Assembly: GCF_026898095.1 (NCBI RefSeq)
Contig: NZ_CP114015.1
Coordinates: forward strand, 2,418,001-2,482,000
Direction of reading: 5' to 3'
DNA length: 64,000 nt
From: Arthrobacter sp. ATA002
Lineage (GTDB): Bacteria; Actinomycetota; Actinomycetes; Actinomycetales; Micrococcaceae
In this document: positions 17,346-27,173 of the stretch, one piece after another
Layout of the letters: the number at the start of each line of letters is the position of its first letter
How positions within the stretch are numbered: the first letter of the stretch is position 1
Notes under the pieces: generated by a model
Told to the model about the DNA's origin: nothing
The model's database searches: none
What the model saw: only the letters and a program-made list of their open reading frames with translations
Program-made: the position numbers and the translations under genes

Positions 17346-18836
17346 TTAGCCGAGGGCCGGAGCCGCCGCGGGTCCCTGCCGGCGCAGTGCAACGGCGTCC
17401 CGGGCGTGGAACTGCTCCTCGAGTTCCTCCAGTGACTTCCCCCGGGTCTCGGGAAGATAGGCCTTCACGAACAGCACGGCAAAGACACCGACGCCGGCGA
17501 ACAGGAAGAAGGTCCCGGAAATCCCGATGGCCGCGGTGAGCACCGGGAAGCTGAACCCAACGGCGAAATTGACCATCCACAGGATGAACGCGGTGCTGCC
17601 CATGCCCAGACCGCGGATCCGCAGCGGAAAGATCTCTGAGAGCATCAGCCAGGTCACCGGCGAAATGGCACCCTGCTGGAAGGCCAGGAAGGAGACGGTC
17701 AGCGCCAGGATAACGAATCCCCGGCCGGTCCCTTCCGGCAACACCAGTGAGAACAGCCCGATCAGGGCGAGCACCACTATGGTGCCCAGCTGTCCGATCA
17801 TCAGCATCGGACGCCGCCCAACGCGGCCGAGCAGCCAAATGCCGACAAAGGTCGCCAGCACGGAGATCACCCCGTTGGCGATGTTGGCCGTCAGCGCTGC
17901 TTCGGTGCCGAACCCCGACTCCTTCAGGATCTCCGTGCCGTAGTACATGATCGAGTTCACGCCGGTGATCTGCTGGCAGATGGCCACGCCAACGCCGATG
18001 AGGAAGATCCGGCGCATCCACGGAACGTTGAGGTCGCGGATGGACCCCTTCTTTGCTTCATAGTCCTCGCGGGCAAGGTGACGGACCTCGTCGAACTCCC
18101 TGCGGGCGGTGGCCTCGGTGCGGATCTTCTTCAGCACCTCGAAGGCTTCCGGGAAGCTGCCGATGGAAGCGAGCCAGCGCGGGCTTTCCGGCACCCGCAG
18201 CATGCCCAGCCAGAGGCCGATGGCCGGCAGGGTGGCCAGCACCAGCATCCAGCGCCAGATGCCGAGGTTTTCTCCCCAGATGTTGCCCAGTACGGCGTTG
18301 GTGATGAAGGCGAGCAGCTGGCCGGAGACAATCATCAGTTCGTTCCGGGTCACCATCTGGCCGCGCAGGTGGGCCGGGGACATTTCGGCCAGGAACACCG
18401 GGACCATCGCTGAGGCTCCGCCCACGGCCAGCCCGAGGATGAACCGGAACAGCACCGTGATTTCCACGTTCGGCGCCAGGGAGACCCCGATGGTGCCCAG
18501 CAGGAAAACCGCGGCCAGACCCATGATCAGCCGGCGGCGGCCGAACCGGTCCGCGAGCCTCCCGCCGGTGATCGCGCCGAATGCTGCGCCCACCAGCAGT
18601 GAACTGGTCACGAGGCCGGTGGTGACAGGTGTCAGGCCCAGGTCCTCCTCCATGAAGGGCAGGGCACCGTTGATGACGCCGGTGTCATAACCGAACAGCA
18701 GTCCGCCCAGGGTACTGACGGCCGCGATCCGCTTCAGTGCCCTGTTGGGTTTCCGCTCATCGACCGGCCCGGGCGTTCCGGTTCCGGCCGGACTGTCCGG
18801 CTGAAGTTCCTCGTTGGGCTGGCTGGTGGCGCTCAT
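17346..18836 (-). CDS. MFS sugar-porter family inositol transporter (IolT-like)
   Basis: A 496-residue transporter with twelve hydrophobic segments. Sugar-porter signatures: [17 protein letters not shown] in the first helix, [14 protein letters not shown] between helices 2 and 3, [11 protein letters not shown] after helix 6, [17 protein letters not shown] in helix 7 and [13 protein letters not shown] at the end. Its ATG overlaps the TGA of the preceding gene (ATGA). It is last in the main iol operon, giving the locus a proton- or facilitator-type uptake route besides the ABC system. Confidence 0.9.
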   Translation of the reverse strand: MSATSQPNEELQPDSPAGTGTPGPVDERKPNRALKRIAAVSTLGGLLFGYDTGVINGALPFMEEDLGLTPVTTGLVTSSLLVGAAFGAITGGRLADRFGRRRLIMGLAAVFLLGTIGVSLAPNVEITVLFRFILGLAVGGASAMVPVFLAEMSPAHLRGQMVTRNELMIVSGQLLAFITNAVLGNIWGENLGIWRWMLVLATLPAIGLWLGMLRVPESPRWLASIGSFPEAFEVLKKIRTEATARREFDEVRHLAREDYEAKKGSIRDLNVPWMRRIFLIGVGVAICQQITGVNSIMYYGTEILKESGFGTEAALTANIANGVISVLATFVGIWLLGRVGRRPMLMIGQLGTIVVLALIGLFSLVLPEGTGRGFVILALTVSFLAFQQGAISPVTWLMLSEIFPLRIRGLGMGSTAFILWMVNFAVGFSFPVLTAAIGISGTFFLFAGVGVFAVLFVKAYLPETRGKSLEELEEQFHARDAVALRRQGPAAAPALG

Positions 18837-19744
18837 GGTTCCTCCGTCCCTTCCCGGTTCGCTCTGTGTCTTCCCCCGTGTCCGCGGACCAAATCCTTCA
18901 TGGTGCTGAGTTGATAGCGGGATACTTCAGCGGCATTCTCGTTTTCGGCGAAAACACTCGACACCATCACGGTTTCCGGCCGGTCCAGGAAGCCGTTGCC
19001 GGCCAGCGCACCGAAGAGCTCCGGCCAGTCCACATCGCCGTCGCCGATTTTCAGGTGCTGGTGCACCCGCACACGATTTCCGGGCGGGTTGGTGATGTAC
19101 CGCAGTCCGGAGGACGCGGTGTGGTTCATCGTGTCGGCGACGTGGACCACCCGCAGCCTGTCCCCTGCAGCGGCAATGATGTCCTCCGGGGGGTCCACCA
19201 TGTGGAAGGTATGGGCGGCCACATAAACCATTCCGAGGTTCGGGGAGTTGACGCCGCGGATCACCCGCCAGGCGGCGAGGCCTTCCTCCACAAAGTCGTC
19301 CGGGTGCGGGTCGATGGCCACGTGCACGCCCTCGCGCTCAAACAGCGGCACCAATTCCTCCATGGACCGGTAAAACGCTGCCTCGGACTCCTCCGGCTGC
19401 TCCGGGCGGCCACTGAACTCGGTGTTCAGCTGAGAAACACCGAGGCCGACGGCGATCTGCACCGCGCGCTTCCAGTAGTTGACGGCGGCCTGGCGCATAT
19501 TTTCGTCCGGGGAGGACCAGCGCAGCACGGGCAGGACTGAAGCGATTTCCACCGCGGCTTCAGCGCAGGCCTTCCGCAGATCCGCCACCAGGGCGTCGTC
19601 GGCCTTGGGGTGGGTGAAGAAGGGCAGCACGTCGGGGTGCGGCGTGAGCTGGAGATACTCATACCCCAGGTCAGCGGCGAGCCGCGGAAATTCCAGCAGG
19701 TTGTGGGTGCGGACGAACGGTGTGGGATCCAGGGCGATCTTCAT
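18833..19744 (-). CDS. Sugar phosphate isomerase/epimerase, IolH-like
   Basis: 303 residues of the AP endonuclease 2-like TIM-barrel family. N-terminal [19 protein letters not shown], conserved [19 protein letters not shown] (metal Glu), [29 protein letters not shown] and [10 protein letters not shown] match IolH-type proteins that accompany inositol operons in actinobacteria. Its role is not established. It lies between iolG (14 bases) and the transporter (overlap). Confidence 0.83.
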   Translation of the reverse strand: MKIALDPTPFVRTHNLLEFPRLAADLGYEYLQLTPHPDVLPFFTHPKADDALVADLRKACAEAAVEIASVLPVLRWSSPDENMRQAAVNYWKRAVQIAVGLGVSQLNTEFSGRPEQPEESEAAFYRSMEELVPLFEREGVHVAIDPHPDDFVEEGLAAWRVIRGVNSPNLGMVYVAAHTFHMVDPPEDIIAAAGDRLRVVHVADTMNHTASSGLRYITNPPGNRVRVHQHLKIGDGDVDWPELFGALAGNGFLDRPETVMVSSVFAENENAAEVSRYQLSTMKDLVRGHGGRHRANREGTEEP

Positions 19745-19758
19745 GGCAGAACCTTCCG

Positions 19759-20778
19759 TCAGGCCCGGAGGTACAACGCCGGTTTGTCGTTGAGGACGAC
19801 GTCCACCTTTTGACCGGTCCGCTGCGCCTCAACTCCGGCCTCGCAGCAGGAAGCGGCCGCGTACCCGTCCCAGGCGCCGGGCCCGTCAATGCCGCCCTGC
19901 CGGGCAGCATCCACCCAGGCTTGGACCTCCCGGTCATAAGCGGCGCTGAACCGCGCGGCGAACCCGGGGCTGACCGGGCCGCCCCAGCGGCCCTGCGTGC
20001 TGAGGTACGGACCGGCGTCGTTCCCGATCCGGAAAATGCCCTGCTCAAACACCGCCTGGGTGGCGACCTCGTAGCCGAACCGGGCGTTGACGTAGATCTC
20101 CACGTCCGCCAGCACGCCGGACGCTGTTTCGAGCAGTACGTGCTGGGGGTCGTGCTGGCCGGCAGGAGCGCCGCGGGTGGCCTTGCCGGTCCGAACTTGG
20201 ACGGAGATGATTTCTTCCCCGGTGAAGAAGCGGACGGCGTCGAACTCGTGCACCACGGAGTCATTGATCAGCATCTCGTTGGTGAAGCCGGGAGGCGTTG
20301 ACGGGTTGCGGTGCTGGTGGTGCAGCATCAGCACTTCCCCCAGCTCGCCTCCGCGGATCAACGCCTGGAGCTGGGCGTATTCGGCGTCATACCGGCGCAT
20401 GAACCCAACCTGGATCCGCTGGCGGCCCAGCTTTTCCTCGGCCTGCACCACCCGCCAGGCCGATGCCGAGTCCGGCGTCAACGGTTTCTCGCACAGCACC
20501 GGAAGGTCGCGGGCCAGGACGGTGTGCAGCGCCTCCTCGTGCAGGAAACCGGGGGTGGCGAGCAGCACTGCGTCCGTGTCCGGATTCCCCAGCACCTCGG
20601 CCACGTTGCTCAGGGCGGTTGCGCCGGGGATTCCCGCGACAGCGGCAGCGGCGCGCTCCGGATCGATGTCGACGACGGCGCCCACCTCCGCTCCGTGGAT
20701 GCGCCGGTGCAGGCGCTGAATGTGGTCAACGCCCATGCGGCCGGCTCCGATGACGGCGACGCGGAGATTCTGGCTCAT
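19759..20778 (-). CDS. iolG: myo-Inositol 2-dehydrogenase IolG
   Basis: 339 residues, the usual length. It oxidises myo-inositol to 2-keto-myo-inositol with NAD. The Rossmann motif VAVIGAGRMGVDHIQRLH is followed by LCEKPLTPDS and the inositol-dehydrogenase stretches GFMRRYDAEYAQLQALI and DSVVHEFDAVRFFTGEEI; the latter carries the catalytic Asp/His region. It lies directly downstream of iolE and upstream of iolH, the classical order, which supports it over the two other dehydrogenases as the true IolG. Confidence 0.9.
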   Translation of the reverse strand: MSQNLRVAVIGAGRMGVDHIQRLHRRIHGAEVGAVVDIDPERAAAAVAGIPGATALSNVAEVLGNPDTDAVLLATPGFLHEEALHTVLARDLPVLCEKPLTPDSASAWRVVQAEEKLGRQRIQVGFMRRYDAEYAQLQALIRGGELGEVLMLHHQHRNPSTPPGFTNEMLINDSVVHEFDAVRFFTGEEIISVQVRTGKATRGAPAGQHDPQHVLLETASGVLADVEIYVNARFGYEVATQAVFEQGIFRIGNDAGPYLSTQGRWGGPVSPGFAARFSAAYDREVQAWVDAARQGGIDGPGAWDGYAAASCCEAGVEAQRTGQKVDVVLNDKPALYLRA

Positions 20779-20817
20779 CTGAGCCTCCTTAGGGAGTCGG
20801 GCTTGAAGAGTTGGGGG

Positions 20818-21758
20818 TTAGGCGTCCGGTGGTGAGGCGACCCGGGTCCGGGAACTGCAGGCGAGCAGGTAGTCGCGGGTGCGGCGGGCGATGGGCAGCG
20901 GGACGCCGAAGTCGGCGACGGGATACATGTCCTGCTCCACGATTCCGAAGAGCGGCCGGCCGAGGTTTTCAGCGGCGGCGATGACGCGGGAGAGATCGGG
21001 CCGGCCGCGGGGCGGTTCCGTCATGACGCCGGCGAGGTTTGCCGCCGCCCAGGTCAGGTTCTGCTGCCGCACGTTGACCAGGATGTCCGGATCGATCTGT
21101 TTCAGGTGCAGGTAACCAATCCGGTCGGGGTATCTGGAGATCAGGTCAACGCTGTCCGCTCCGCCGTATTCGGCGTGCCCGGTGTCCAGACACAGCGAGA
21201 CCAGCGACGGGTTTGTCCCCTGCAGGAAACGTTCGATGTCCGGCTGTGAACACACATGGGAGTCGGCGTGGGAATGAAACTGCTGCTGCAGCCCGTAGTC
21301 CTCGGCCAGGACCCTGCCCAGCCGGTCGTGGCCGGCGAGCAGGTCCTTCCATTGATCAGCGGACAGGTCGGAACTCTCCAGCGCCTCGCCGCTGACGTCG
21401 TCGCGCCACATCGCCGGAATCACCACCAGATGCTCCCCGCCCAGCGCGGCCGTCAGTTCCGCGACTTTCCGGACCGGCTCCTCCGCGGTGCCCCTGTGCT
21501 TTCCCCGTGGTTCCCGCCGCGGTGTAAGGCGGTGAATACAGTCCCGGCACTCAGTTTCAGGCCGCGCTGTGCCAGTTCGTCGGCGAGCCGGACCGGATCG
21601 GTGGGGAGGTAGCCGTAGGGGCCCAGTTCAATCCAGGAGTAGCCGGCACCGGCCGCCTCGTCGAGGAACCGCTGCCAGGGAGTCTGCCGGGGATCATCGG
21701 GGAACCAGACACCCCAGGAGTCGGGTGCGGTGCCGATGATGACTGTGTTCTCGTCCAT
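20818..21758 (-). CDS. iolE: myo-Inosose-2 dehydratase IolE (one frameshift)
   Basis: ~313 residues once repaired. It dehydrates 2-keto-myo-inositol. Start MDENTVIIGTAPDSWGVWFP is diagnostic of IolE, followed by SWIELGPYGYLPTDP. The frame breaks after TALHRGG at the C run 21503-21506; one added base continues it to TAALGGEHLVVIPAMWRDD, QQQFHSHADSHVCSQPDIER (metal-site histidines), SLCLDTGHAEYGG and GYLHLKQIDP. Without repair it would lack its active site. It follows iolD by 73 bases. Confidence 0.9.
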
Positions 21759-21831
21759 GCTGGTCCTGCCTTCGTCAGTGTGCTTGAGCGTGTCCTGCTC
21801 CTGCTGAAACCTCCAGCCGAGCTGCGGCTGC

Positions 21832-23783
21832 CTACCCGATGAGCGGCCGCTGCCGGGCTTTAGAGTCCGAGTACGTGGCGCTCGCCGCCCGGGTGGACTC
21901 CAGTTCCGATGTTTCCGCCACCGGAACATCCCACCAGGACTCGGAATCGGGAGCGTCGATCAGCGGATTGGACTCAAGGTGAATGAGCACCGGCCCGCTG
22001 CCTTCGGGTTCAGCCTTGGCCTTTGCCACGGCGGTCTCCAGGTCCGCGATTCCGTTCGGCCCGGGGTCCACCCGAATCACCCGAACCCCCAGGGACGCCG
22101 CGTTGGCGGCCAGGTCCACCGGCAGCGTCCCGCCCTCGTCGAAGGTATGGGCCTTGGCGTCCAGGGACCGGAACCTGGTGCCGAACCGCTGCGAGCCCAG
22201 CGATTCCGAGAGCGCCCCGATGGAGGCGTAGCCGTGGTTCTGGATCAGAACCACGATGAGCTTGATGCCTTCGGCGACGGCGGTGACCAGCTCCGTGTGC
22301 ATCATCAGGTAGGAGCCATCCCCCACCATGACAACGACGTCGCGCGGCGTTTCGCCGTCGCCGTTCCGCTGCGCCTCGTCGATGGCGGCGCGCTTGACAC
22401 CCAGTCCGCCGGGGATTTCGTACCCCATCGTGGAAAAGGCGTATTCCACGTGGTAGCCGTACGGGTCACGGATGCGCCACATCTTGTGCAGGTCCCCGGG
22501 CAGCGAGCCCGCGGCGCACACAACGACGTCGCGCGGTTCCATCGCCCGGTTCACCGCGCCGATGATCGCGTTCTGGCTCGGCAGCGGAGTGTGCCGCTCG
22601 TCGAAGGCCGCATCGACGGTGCGGTTCCAGCGCCGTTTCTCGGCTGCCATGAGCCGCTGCAGGTCCGCGCCGACGCGGTAACCGCCCAAATGCTCTGCCA
22701 GGCGCACCAGGGCCTTGCGGGCGTCGGCAACAATCGGCAGGCTGCTGCCAAGTTTGTAGGCATCGATCGGGGCGACGTTGATGTTCACGAACTGCACGTC
22801 CGAACTCTGGAAGGCAGTGTGCGAGGCGGTGGTGAAATCCTCGTACCGGGTGCCGATCCCGATCACCAGGTCGGCTCCGCGCGCGACGGCGTTGGCCGCC
22901 GTCGTGCCCGTGGAGCCCACCGCGCCCAGGCAGTACGGCGCATCCCAGGGTACGGAGCCGGTCCCCGCCTGGGTGTAGGCGACGGGGATGCCCGTTTGCT
23001 TCGCCAGCAGGTTTAGCTCCTGCGCGGCAAGGGAATACAGCACGCCGCCGCCGGCGATGATGAGCGGGCGCCTGGCCGCGCGGATTAAGCGGGCGGCAAG
23101 TGCAATGTCCTCCTCGTCGGGGGCGGGCCGGCGGATGCGCCAGTCGCGTTCCGCCAGGAACACTTCGGGTACGTCCATCTCTTCGGCCTGCACGTCCTGG
23201 GGCAGGGAAATGGTCACCGCACCGGTGTCGGCCGGATCCGTCAGCACCCGCAGTCCGGAGAGAAACGCCGAAAAGAGCTGCTCGGGGCGGACCACCCGGT
23301 CAAAGTAGCGGGAGAGGGGACGGAAAGCGTCATTGACGGTGATGTCGTAGGCCTCGGGCCGCTCCAGCTGCTGCAGCACCGGGTCGGGGGCGCGGGTGGC
23401 GAAAGTGTCGGAGGAAGCAGCAGCACCGGGAGCCGGTTGGTGGTGGCCAGCGCGGCGCCGGTGAGCATGTTCGTGGCTCCGGGACCGATGGAACTCGTTA
23501 CCGCATAGGTGGCCCTCCGCCGGGTGTGCCGGGCATACCCCACGGCCTGGTGCACCATCGCCTGCTCGTTGCGGCCCTGGTAGTAGGGCATCAGCGCCGG
23601 GTCCCGCACCTGTGCCTGCTTCAGCGCCTGCCCCACGCCGGCCACGTTGCCATGGCCAAAGATGCCGAACATCCCCGGGAACAGGCGTGCGCGGTATTCG
23701 GGCCCGCCGGCGTCGTCCACTGTGTACTGGTTGCCCAGGAATTCCACCACTGCCTGGGCTACGGTCATTCTGCGGGTAGCCAT
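21832..23783 (-). CDS. iolD: Trihydroxycyclohexane-1,2-dione hydrolase IolD (one frameshift)
   Basis: A ~650-residue thiamine-diphosphate enzyme that opens the inositol ring. The N-terminal part (MTVAQAVVEFLGNQYTVDD, FGIFGHGNVAGVGQAL, SSIGPGATNMLTGAALA) and the rest (DTFATRAPDPVLQQLERPEA; VVMVGDGSYLMMHTELVTA, the ThDP-magnesium motif GDGS) lie in two frames joined by one missing base at 23413-23414. Its ATG at 23783 shares one base with the TGA of the preceding gene. The corrected length matches IolD. Confidence 0.92.
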
Positions 23784-24718
23784 CAGTTGGAAACCTCCTG
23801 CTCGCTGCGGGTGTTTGATGCGGTGCCGGTGTCCAGCAGCGCTGCCGCGGCCGCCACGGCTTCACTGACGGTGCCGGTTTTCGGGAACAACAGGGTCCGA
23901 CCCACGGTCAGGCCCTGCACGCCGGGCAGTTTTAAGGCCTCTTCCCACAGCGAGTACGTTTCCTGCGGGGAACCGGTAGGGTCGCCCCCGAGGAGCACAG
24001 TGGGCATGGTGGTGGATGCCAGCACCCGTTCCATATCGCGGACGACCGGCAGCTTCAGCCAGGTGTAGGCACTCGTGGAACCGAGCCCGGAGGCGATCGC
24101 CACCGACGTCATGACCGCATCCGTGCTGAGATCGTTGCGGAGCCGCCCGTTCTCCCAGACCGACATGAAGGGCTCCACCATGGCGACCAGCCGCCGCTGC
24201 GCCAAACTGTTGATGGCCTTAGCTGTGGCTTCCAGCGCGGCGGGCGTGGCAGGATCGCCGAGGCAGATCCGGGTCAGCATTTTTCCGCCGGTTGCTCCAA
24301 TTTCCTGCAGTGCCGCAGCGGTGTGTCCGGTGAAGCGGTCCTCGACTTCATTGACGGACCGGGCCAGGCCGCCGCGGTTCATGGACCCGAACAGCAGCTT
24401 GCCGTCCAGGGCGCCGAGCAGGAGCAGGTCGTCCATGATGTCGGGGCTCGCCAGCACGCCGTCGACGGCGGGATTGGCCAGTGCTTCCTGCAGCCGGTCG
24501 AGCAGCCTGCGGCGGTTGCCCATGATCGTTGGCCGGTCCCCGACGCCGAGCGCACCGCGTGCGGGATGGTCCGCTGCGACGATGAGGTTCTGCCGGCCCG
24601 CCGACGGCCCGGCGTGCGGAGTGCGGCCGGCTGCGGCACGGCGGACGGCGTCCGGATCCTCGAGCCGGATGCGGGACAGGTGCTCATAACGCCGGGGGTC
24701 CTTCACGGCTCCCGTCAT
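23783..24718 (-). CDS. (beta/alpha)8 aldolase-like protein of inositol operons (Cgl0159 family)
   Basis: 311 residues, related to the DeoC/LacD class I aldolase fold. Visible are RQNLIVAADHPARGALG, DGVLASPDIMDDLLLLGALD, MVEPFMSVW, AYTWLKLPVVRDMERVL (candidate Schiff-base lysine in WLKLP) and TVLLGGDPTG. It sits between iolC and iolD with overlaps on both sides. The pathway needs an aldolase to cleave 2-deoxy-5-keto-gluconate 6-phosphate, and no other candidate is present, so this is the likely IolJ-equivalent. That function is inferred from context and fold. Confidence 0.82.
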   Translation of the reverse strand: MTGAVKDPRRYEHLSRIRLEDPDAVRRAAAGRTPHAGPSAGRQNLIVAADHPARGALGVGDRPTIMGNRRRLLDRLQEALANPAVDGVLASPDIMDDLLLLGALDGKLLFGSMNRGGLARSVNEVEDRFTGHTAAALQEIGATGGKMLTRICLGDPATPAALEATAKAINSLAQRRLVAMVEPFMSVWENGRLRNDLSTDAVMTSVAIASGLGSTSAYTWLKLPVVRDMERVLASTTMPTVLLGGDPTGSPQETYSLWEEALKLPGVQGLTVGRTLLFPKTGTVSEAVAAAAALLDTGTASNTRSEQEVSN

Positions 24719-25707
24719 GGCAAGGCCTCCAGCAGCTCCGGAACCATGCGGCCGCGCTCAGCGAGCAGGCCGGTGACCTCCGCCGGCGTCGGCATCGCGT
24801 CGGCGCAGGAAATCCGGGACGCCACCAGTGCGCCCGACGCATTGGCATACTCCAGCACGGCGGCCAGCGGCCAGCCCCCCAGCAGCCCGTGGCAGAGCGC
24901 GCCGCCAAACGCGTCTCCGGCTCCCAGGCCGTTGACGGTCTGCACGGGGACCGGGGCGGAGACCACGCGCTCTGAATCCGTCTTGGCCAGCACGCCGTCG
25001 GGGCCGAGCTTGACGATGGCCAGACGTACCCCTGTTTCGAGCAGCCGGTCTGCCTGCTCATCGGGTGTCCCTGCGCCGGCTGCCACCGCGCATTCAGTGG
25101 TGTTGCCGACGGCTACGGTGACGTACGGCAGGATGCGGGCAATTTGCTCCCGGGCCGCCGCAACGGACGGCCAGAACATCGGCCGGTAGTCCAGGTCCAG
25201 TACCGTGTGCCGGCCCGGGTCCAAGGTGTCCCGGGGGCGCGCCTCGTGCGCCGCCAGCTGTGCGGAGCGGCTGGGCTCCTGGCACAGCCCCGTCACAGTG
25301 GACCAAAAGATGCCAGTGTCGCGGATGACCTCCAGATTCAGTTCACCGGCCGTGATCTGCAGGTCGGGAGCGGTCGGGAAGCGTCCGTAGAAGTACAGCG
25401 GAAAATCATCGGGCGGACGAATGGCGCAAAATGTGACCGGCGTCTGCAGCCCGGCCACAGCACTCACCATGGTGTCGTCGACGCCGAACTTCTGCAGTTC
25501 CCGGTGCAGATACTCCCCGAAGGGATCCTGACCCGTGCGGGTAATGACGGCGCTTCGGCGTCCGTGCCGGGCCGCCGCCACCGCCACGTTGGACGGCGAG
25601 CCGCCCAGATATTTGGCGAAGGTTGCGACGTCGGCCAGGCCCACGCCGATGTCCTGCGGGTAGACGTCAACGCTGATCCGCCCCATGGTGAGCACGTCGT
25701 GAGCCAC
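24715..25707 (-). CDS. iolC: 5-dehydro-2-deoxygluconokinase IolC
   Basis: 330 residues of the PfkB sugar-kinase family, first gene of the main iol operon. Features: LTMGRISVDVYPQDIGVGL (IolC-type start), AKYLGGSPSNVAVAAARHG (PfkB signature 1) and VQTVNGLGAGDAFGGALCHG (signature 2 with the catalytic Asp in GAGD). It phosphorylates 2-deoxy-5-keto-gluconate. Its TGA overlaps the next ATG. The ~100-base region upstream carries an operator copy over a TTGACA. Confidence 0.92.
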   Translation of the reverse strand: MAHDVLTMGRISVDVYPQDIGVGLADVATFAKYLGGSPSNVAVAAARHGRRSAVITRTGQDPFGEYLHRELQKFGVDDTMVSAVAGLQTPVTFCAIRPPDDFPLYFYGRFPTAPDLQITAGELNLEVIRDTGIFWSTVTGLCQEPSRSAQLAAHEARPRDTLDPGRHTVLDLDYRPMFWPSVAAAREQIARILPYVTVAVGNTTECAVAAGAGTPDEQADRLLETGVRLAIVKLGPDGVLAKTDSERVVSAPVPVQTVNGLGAGDAFGGALCHGLLGGWPLAAVLEYANASGALVASRISCADAMPTPAEVTGLLAERGRMVPELLEALP

Positions 25708-25801
25708 TGTAATCCGCCGGCCTTTCCGCTCCGGACGGAAAGCCCCGCCCGATTCTGGCTATGGATGTGACCGAAGCCACACCCATACTCTGCCGCCCAG
25801 A

Positions 25802-25817
25802 GTTTGTCCTGTCAAAC
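25802..25817. promoter_or_regulatory. Putative GntR operator, copy 4 (iolC promoter)
   Basis: GTTTGTCCTGTCAAAC, with five-base complementary arms. On the minus strand it contains TTGACA (25815-25810), a candidate -35 for iolC; the matching -10 is weak (CAGAGT at 17 bases). It is 95 bases upstream of the iolC ATG. Confidence 0.65.
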
Positions 25818-25912
25818 CTTTTAACCAAACACCTTGCTTCCCTCCGGCTTAGCCCACCCTGCGGCCATTTTTCCTGTTCGCACATCGACAGTGCACGCCT
25901 TAAACTGCTGGA

Positions 25913-25926
25913 TATGTCCTGTCATA
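25913..25926. promoter_or_regulatory. Putative GntR operator, copy 5
   Basis: TATGTCCTGTCATA, with TATG/CATA arms, about 110 bases upstream of copy 4. The spacing of roughly ten to eleven helical turns could allow looping between the two sites. Confidence 0.6.
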
Positions 25927-26166
25927 ATTAGGACTTTCAGCTAGGACGAGCAGGGCCTTGGCCGGCCACCGGGCTGGTTTGAGGAGATGAGCCGTTCCCC
26001 GCCCTGGAAGTTGCCCGTGTCATTGAGTCGCCAGTCGGAGCAGGTTTGCCGCCAAGCTAACCCTCGGTGCCTCATTCAGGAAGACCCTGCAGTCCGAGTA
26101 TCCCGATACCCATTTGCAGGTACATGGTTGCCGACTGCAGATCATCGACACCTCCGGGCAAAAGAA
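25927..26166. other. Gene-free interval upstream of iolC
   Basis: No convincing reading frame or RNA gene between the outer operator and the terminator of the tRNA-Leu transcript. Confidence 0.5.
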
Positions 26167-26194
26167 AACACCCCGGTCCGAAGACCGGGGTGTT
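26167..26194 (-). terminator. Rho-independent terminator of tRNA-Leu
   Basis: A perfect 12-base stem AACACCCCGGTC/GACCGGGGTGTT with a four-base loop. On the minus strand it is followed by a U-rich TTTCTTTTG tract. It lies ~50 bases beyond the 3' end of the tRNA. Confidence 0.85.
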
Positions 26195-26243
26195 ACCTAT
26201 GTCGCGACTCATCCGGAAACGATGTCTCGACTCATCACATCGG

Positions 26244-26325
26244 TGCCCGAAGTGGGACTCGAACCCACACACCTCTCGATACTGCATTTTGAGTGCAGCG
26301 CGTCTGCCAATTCCGCCATTCGGGC
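26244..26325 (-). tRNA. tRNA-Leu (anticodon CAA)
   Basis: An 82-base class II tRNA. The acceptor stem GCCCGAA pairs with TTCGGGC. The anticodon stem CTGCA/TGCAG encloses the loop CTCAAAA with anticodon CAA, which reads UUG. The long variable arm and the T-loop GTTCGAGTC are present. CCA is not encoded (the 3' flank is ACCG). Frames reported across it are spurious. Confidence 0.95.
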
Positions 26326-26454
26326 CGGCCCTGCGGTGTGAATCACAAAGTTCACAATCCGTGTTGGGCGCGAATCTACTCTACATGCGGATAGGCTATT
26401 TCTGTGAACTGTCAGTTCGCACACGGCAGTCCAACCGCATTCTGAGGAGCACCT

Positions 26455-27059
26455 GTGTCTGAGTCAACCGAGCCCGCCCCTCCAACACGCCGGCGCGGCG
26501 CGTCATCGTCGCTGAAGATGAGACCCTGATCCGCCTCGACATCGTGGAAATCCTCACCGGCGAGGGGTACGAGGTCGTCGGAGAAGCCGACAACGGCGAG
26601 AAGGCCGTCGCCCTGGCCACCGAACTCAAGCCCGACCTGGTCCTGATGGACGTCAAGATGCCCGTCATGGACGGCATCTCCGCAGCTGAGCAGATCGTCA
26701 AGGCGCGCATCGCCCCGGTGGTCCTGCTGACGGCGTTCAGCCAGAAGGAACTGGTGGAGCGCGCCCGCGAGGCGGGAGCCATGGCGTACGTGGTGAAGCC
26801 GTTCACTCCGGCGGACCTGATCCCGGCCATCGAGATCGCCCTGTCCCGCCACGAGGAAATCAAGGCCCTCGAAGAAGAGGTCAGCGACCTCAAGGAGCAG
26901 TTCGCCACACGCAAGCTGGTGGAGCGGGCCAAGTCGCTGCTGACCACCAAGATGGGCCTAACTGAACCCGAGGCCTTCCGCTGGATTCAGAAGACCTCCA
27001 TGGACCGCCGCCTGAGCATGCGGGAAGTCGCCGAAACGATCATCAACCAGGTCAACTAA
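26455..27059 (+). CDS. ANTAR-domain response regulator (PdtaR-like; one frameshift)
   Basis: ~201 residues. The GTG at 26455 has GAGGAG five bases upstream. The frame breaks at the C run 26477-26480; one extra base leads into RRVIVAEDETLIRLDIVEIL. The receiver domain shows the phospho-acceptor Asp in VLMDVKMPVMDG, LLTAFSQ and VVKPFTP. A short coiled coil (EEIKALEEEVSDLKEQF) precedes the C-terminal ANTAR RNA-binding domain (RAKSLLTTKMGLTEPEAFRW). ANTAR regulators antiterminate transcription when phosphorylated. No sensor kinase is adjacent. The first complete ATG frame starts only at 26544, inside the receiver domain. Confidence 0.9.
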
Positions 27060-27108
27060 AACCCCGGCCCGGGACCGCCCGCGCCGCGCTCAACGGCACC
27101 TGCAGCCC

Positions 27109-27143
27109 AAGCCCTGCCCGGCGAACGTCGGGCAGGGCTTTTT
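27109..27143 (+). terminator. Rho-independent terminator after the response regulator
   Basis: A stem GCCCTGCCCG/CGGGCAGGGC around an 8-base loop is followed by TTTTT. It starts ~50 bases after the stop codon. Confidence 0.85.
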
Positions 27144-27173
27144 GCCGCGCCCGGAAATGCACGCATCCCGCCG

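Noticed and set aside
26244..26325. tRNA-Leu as a phage or island attachment site
   Set aside because: No integrase gene nearby and no second copy of the tRNA 3' end was seen; the accessory patch lies ~18 kb away.
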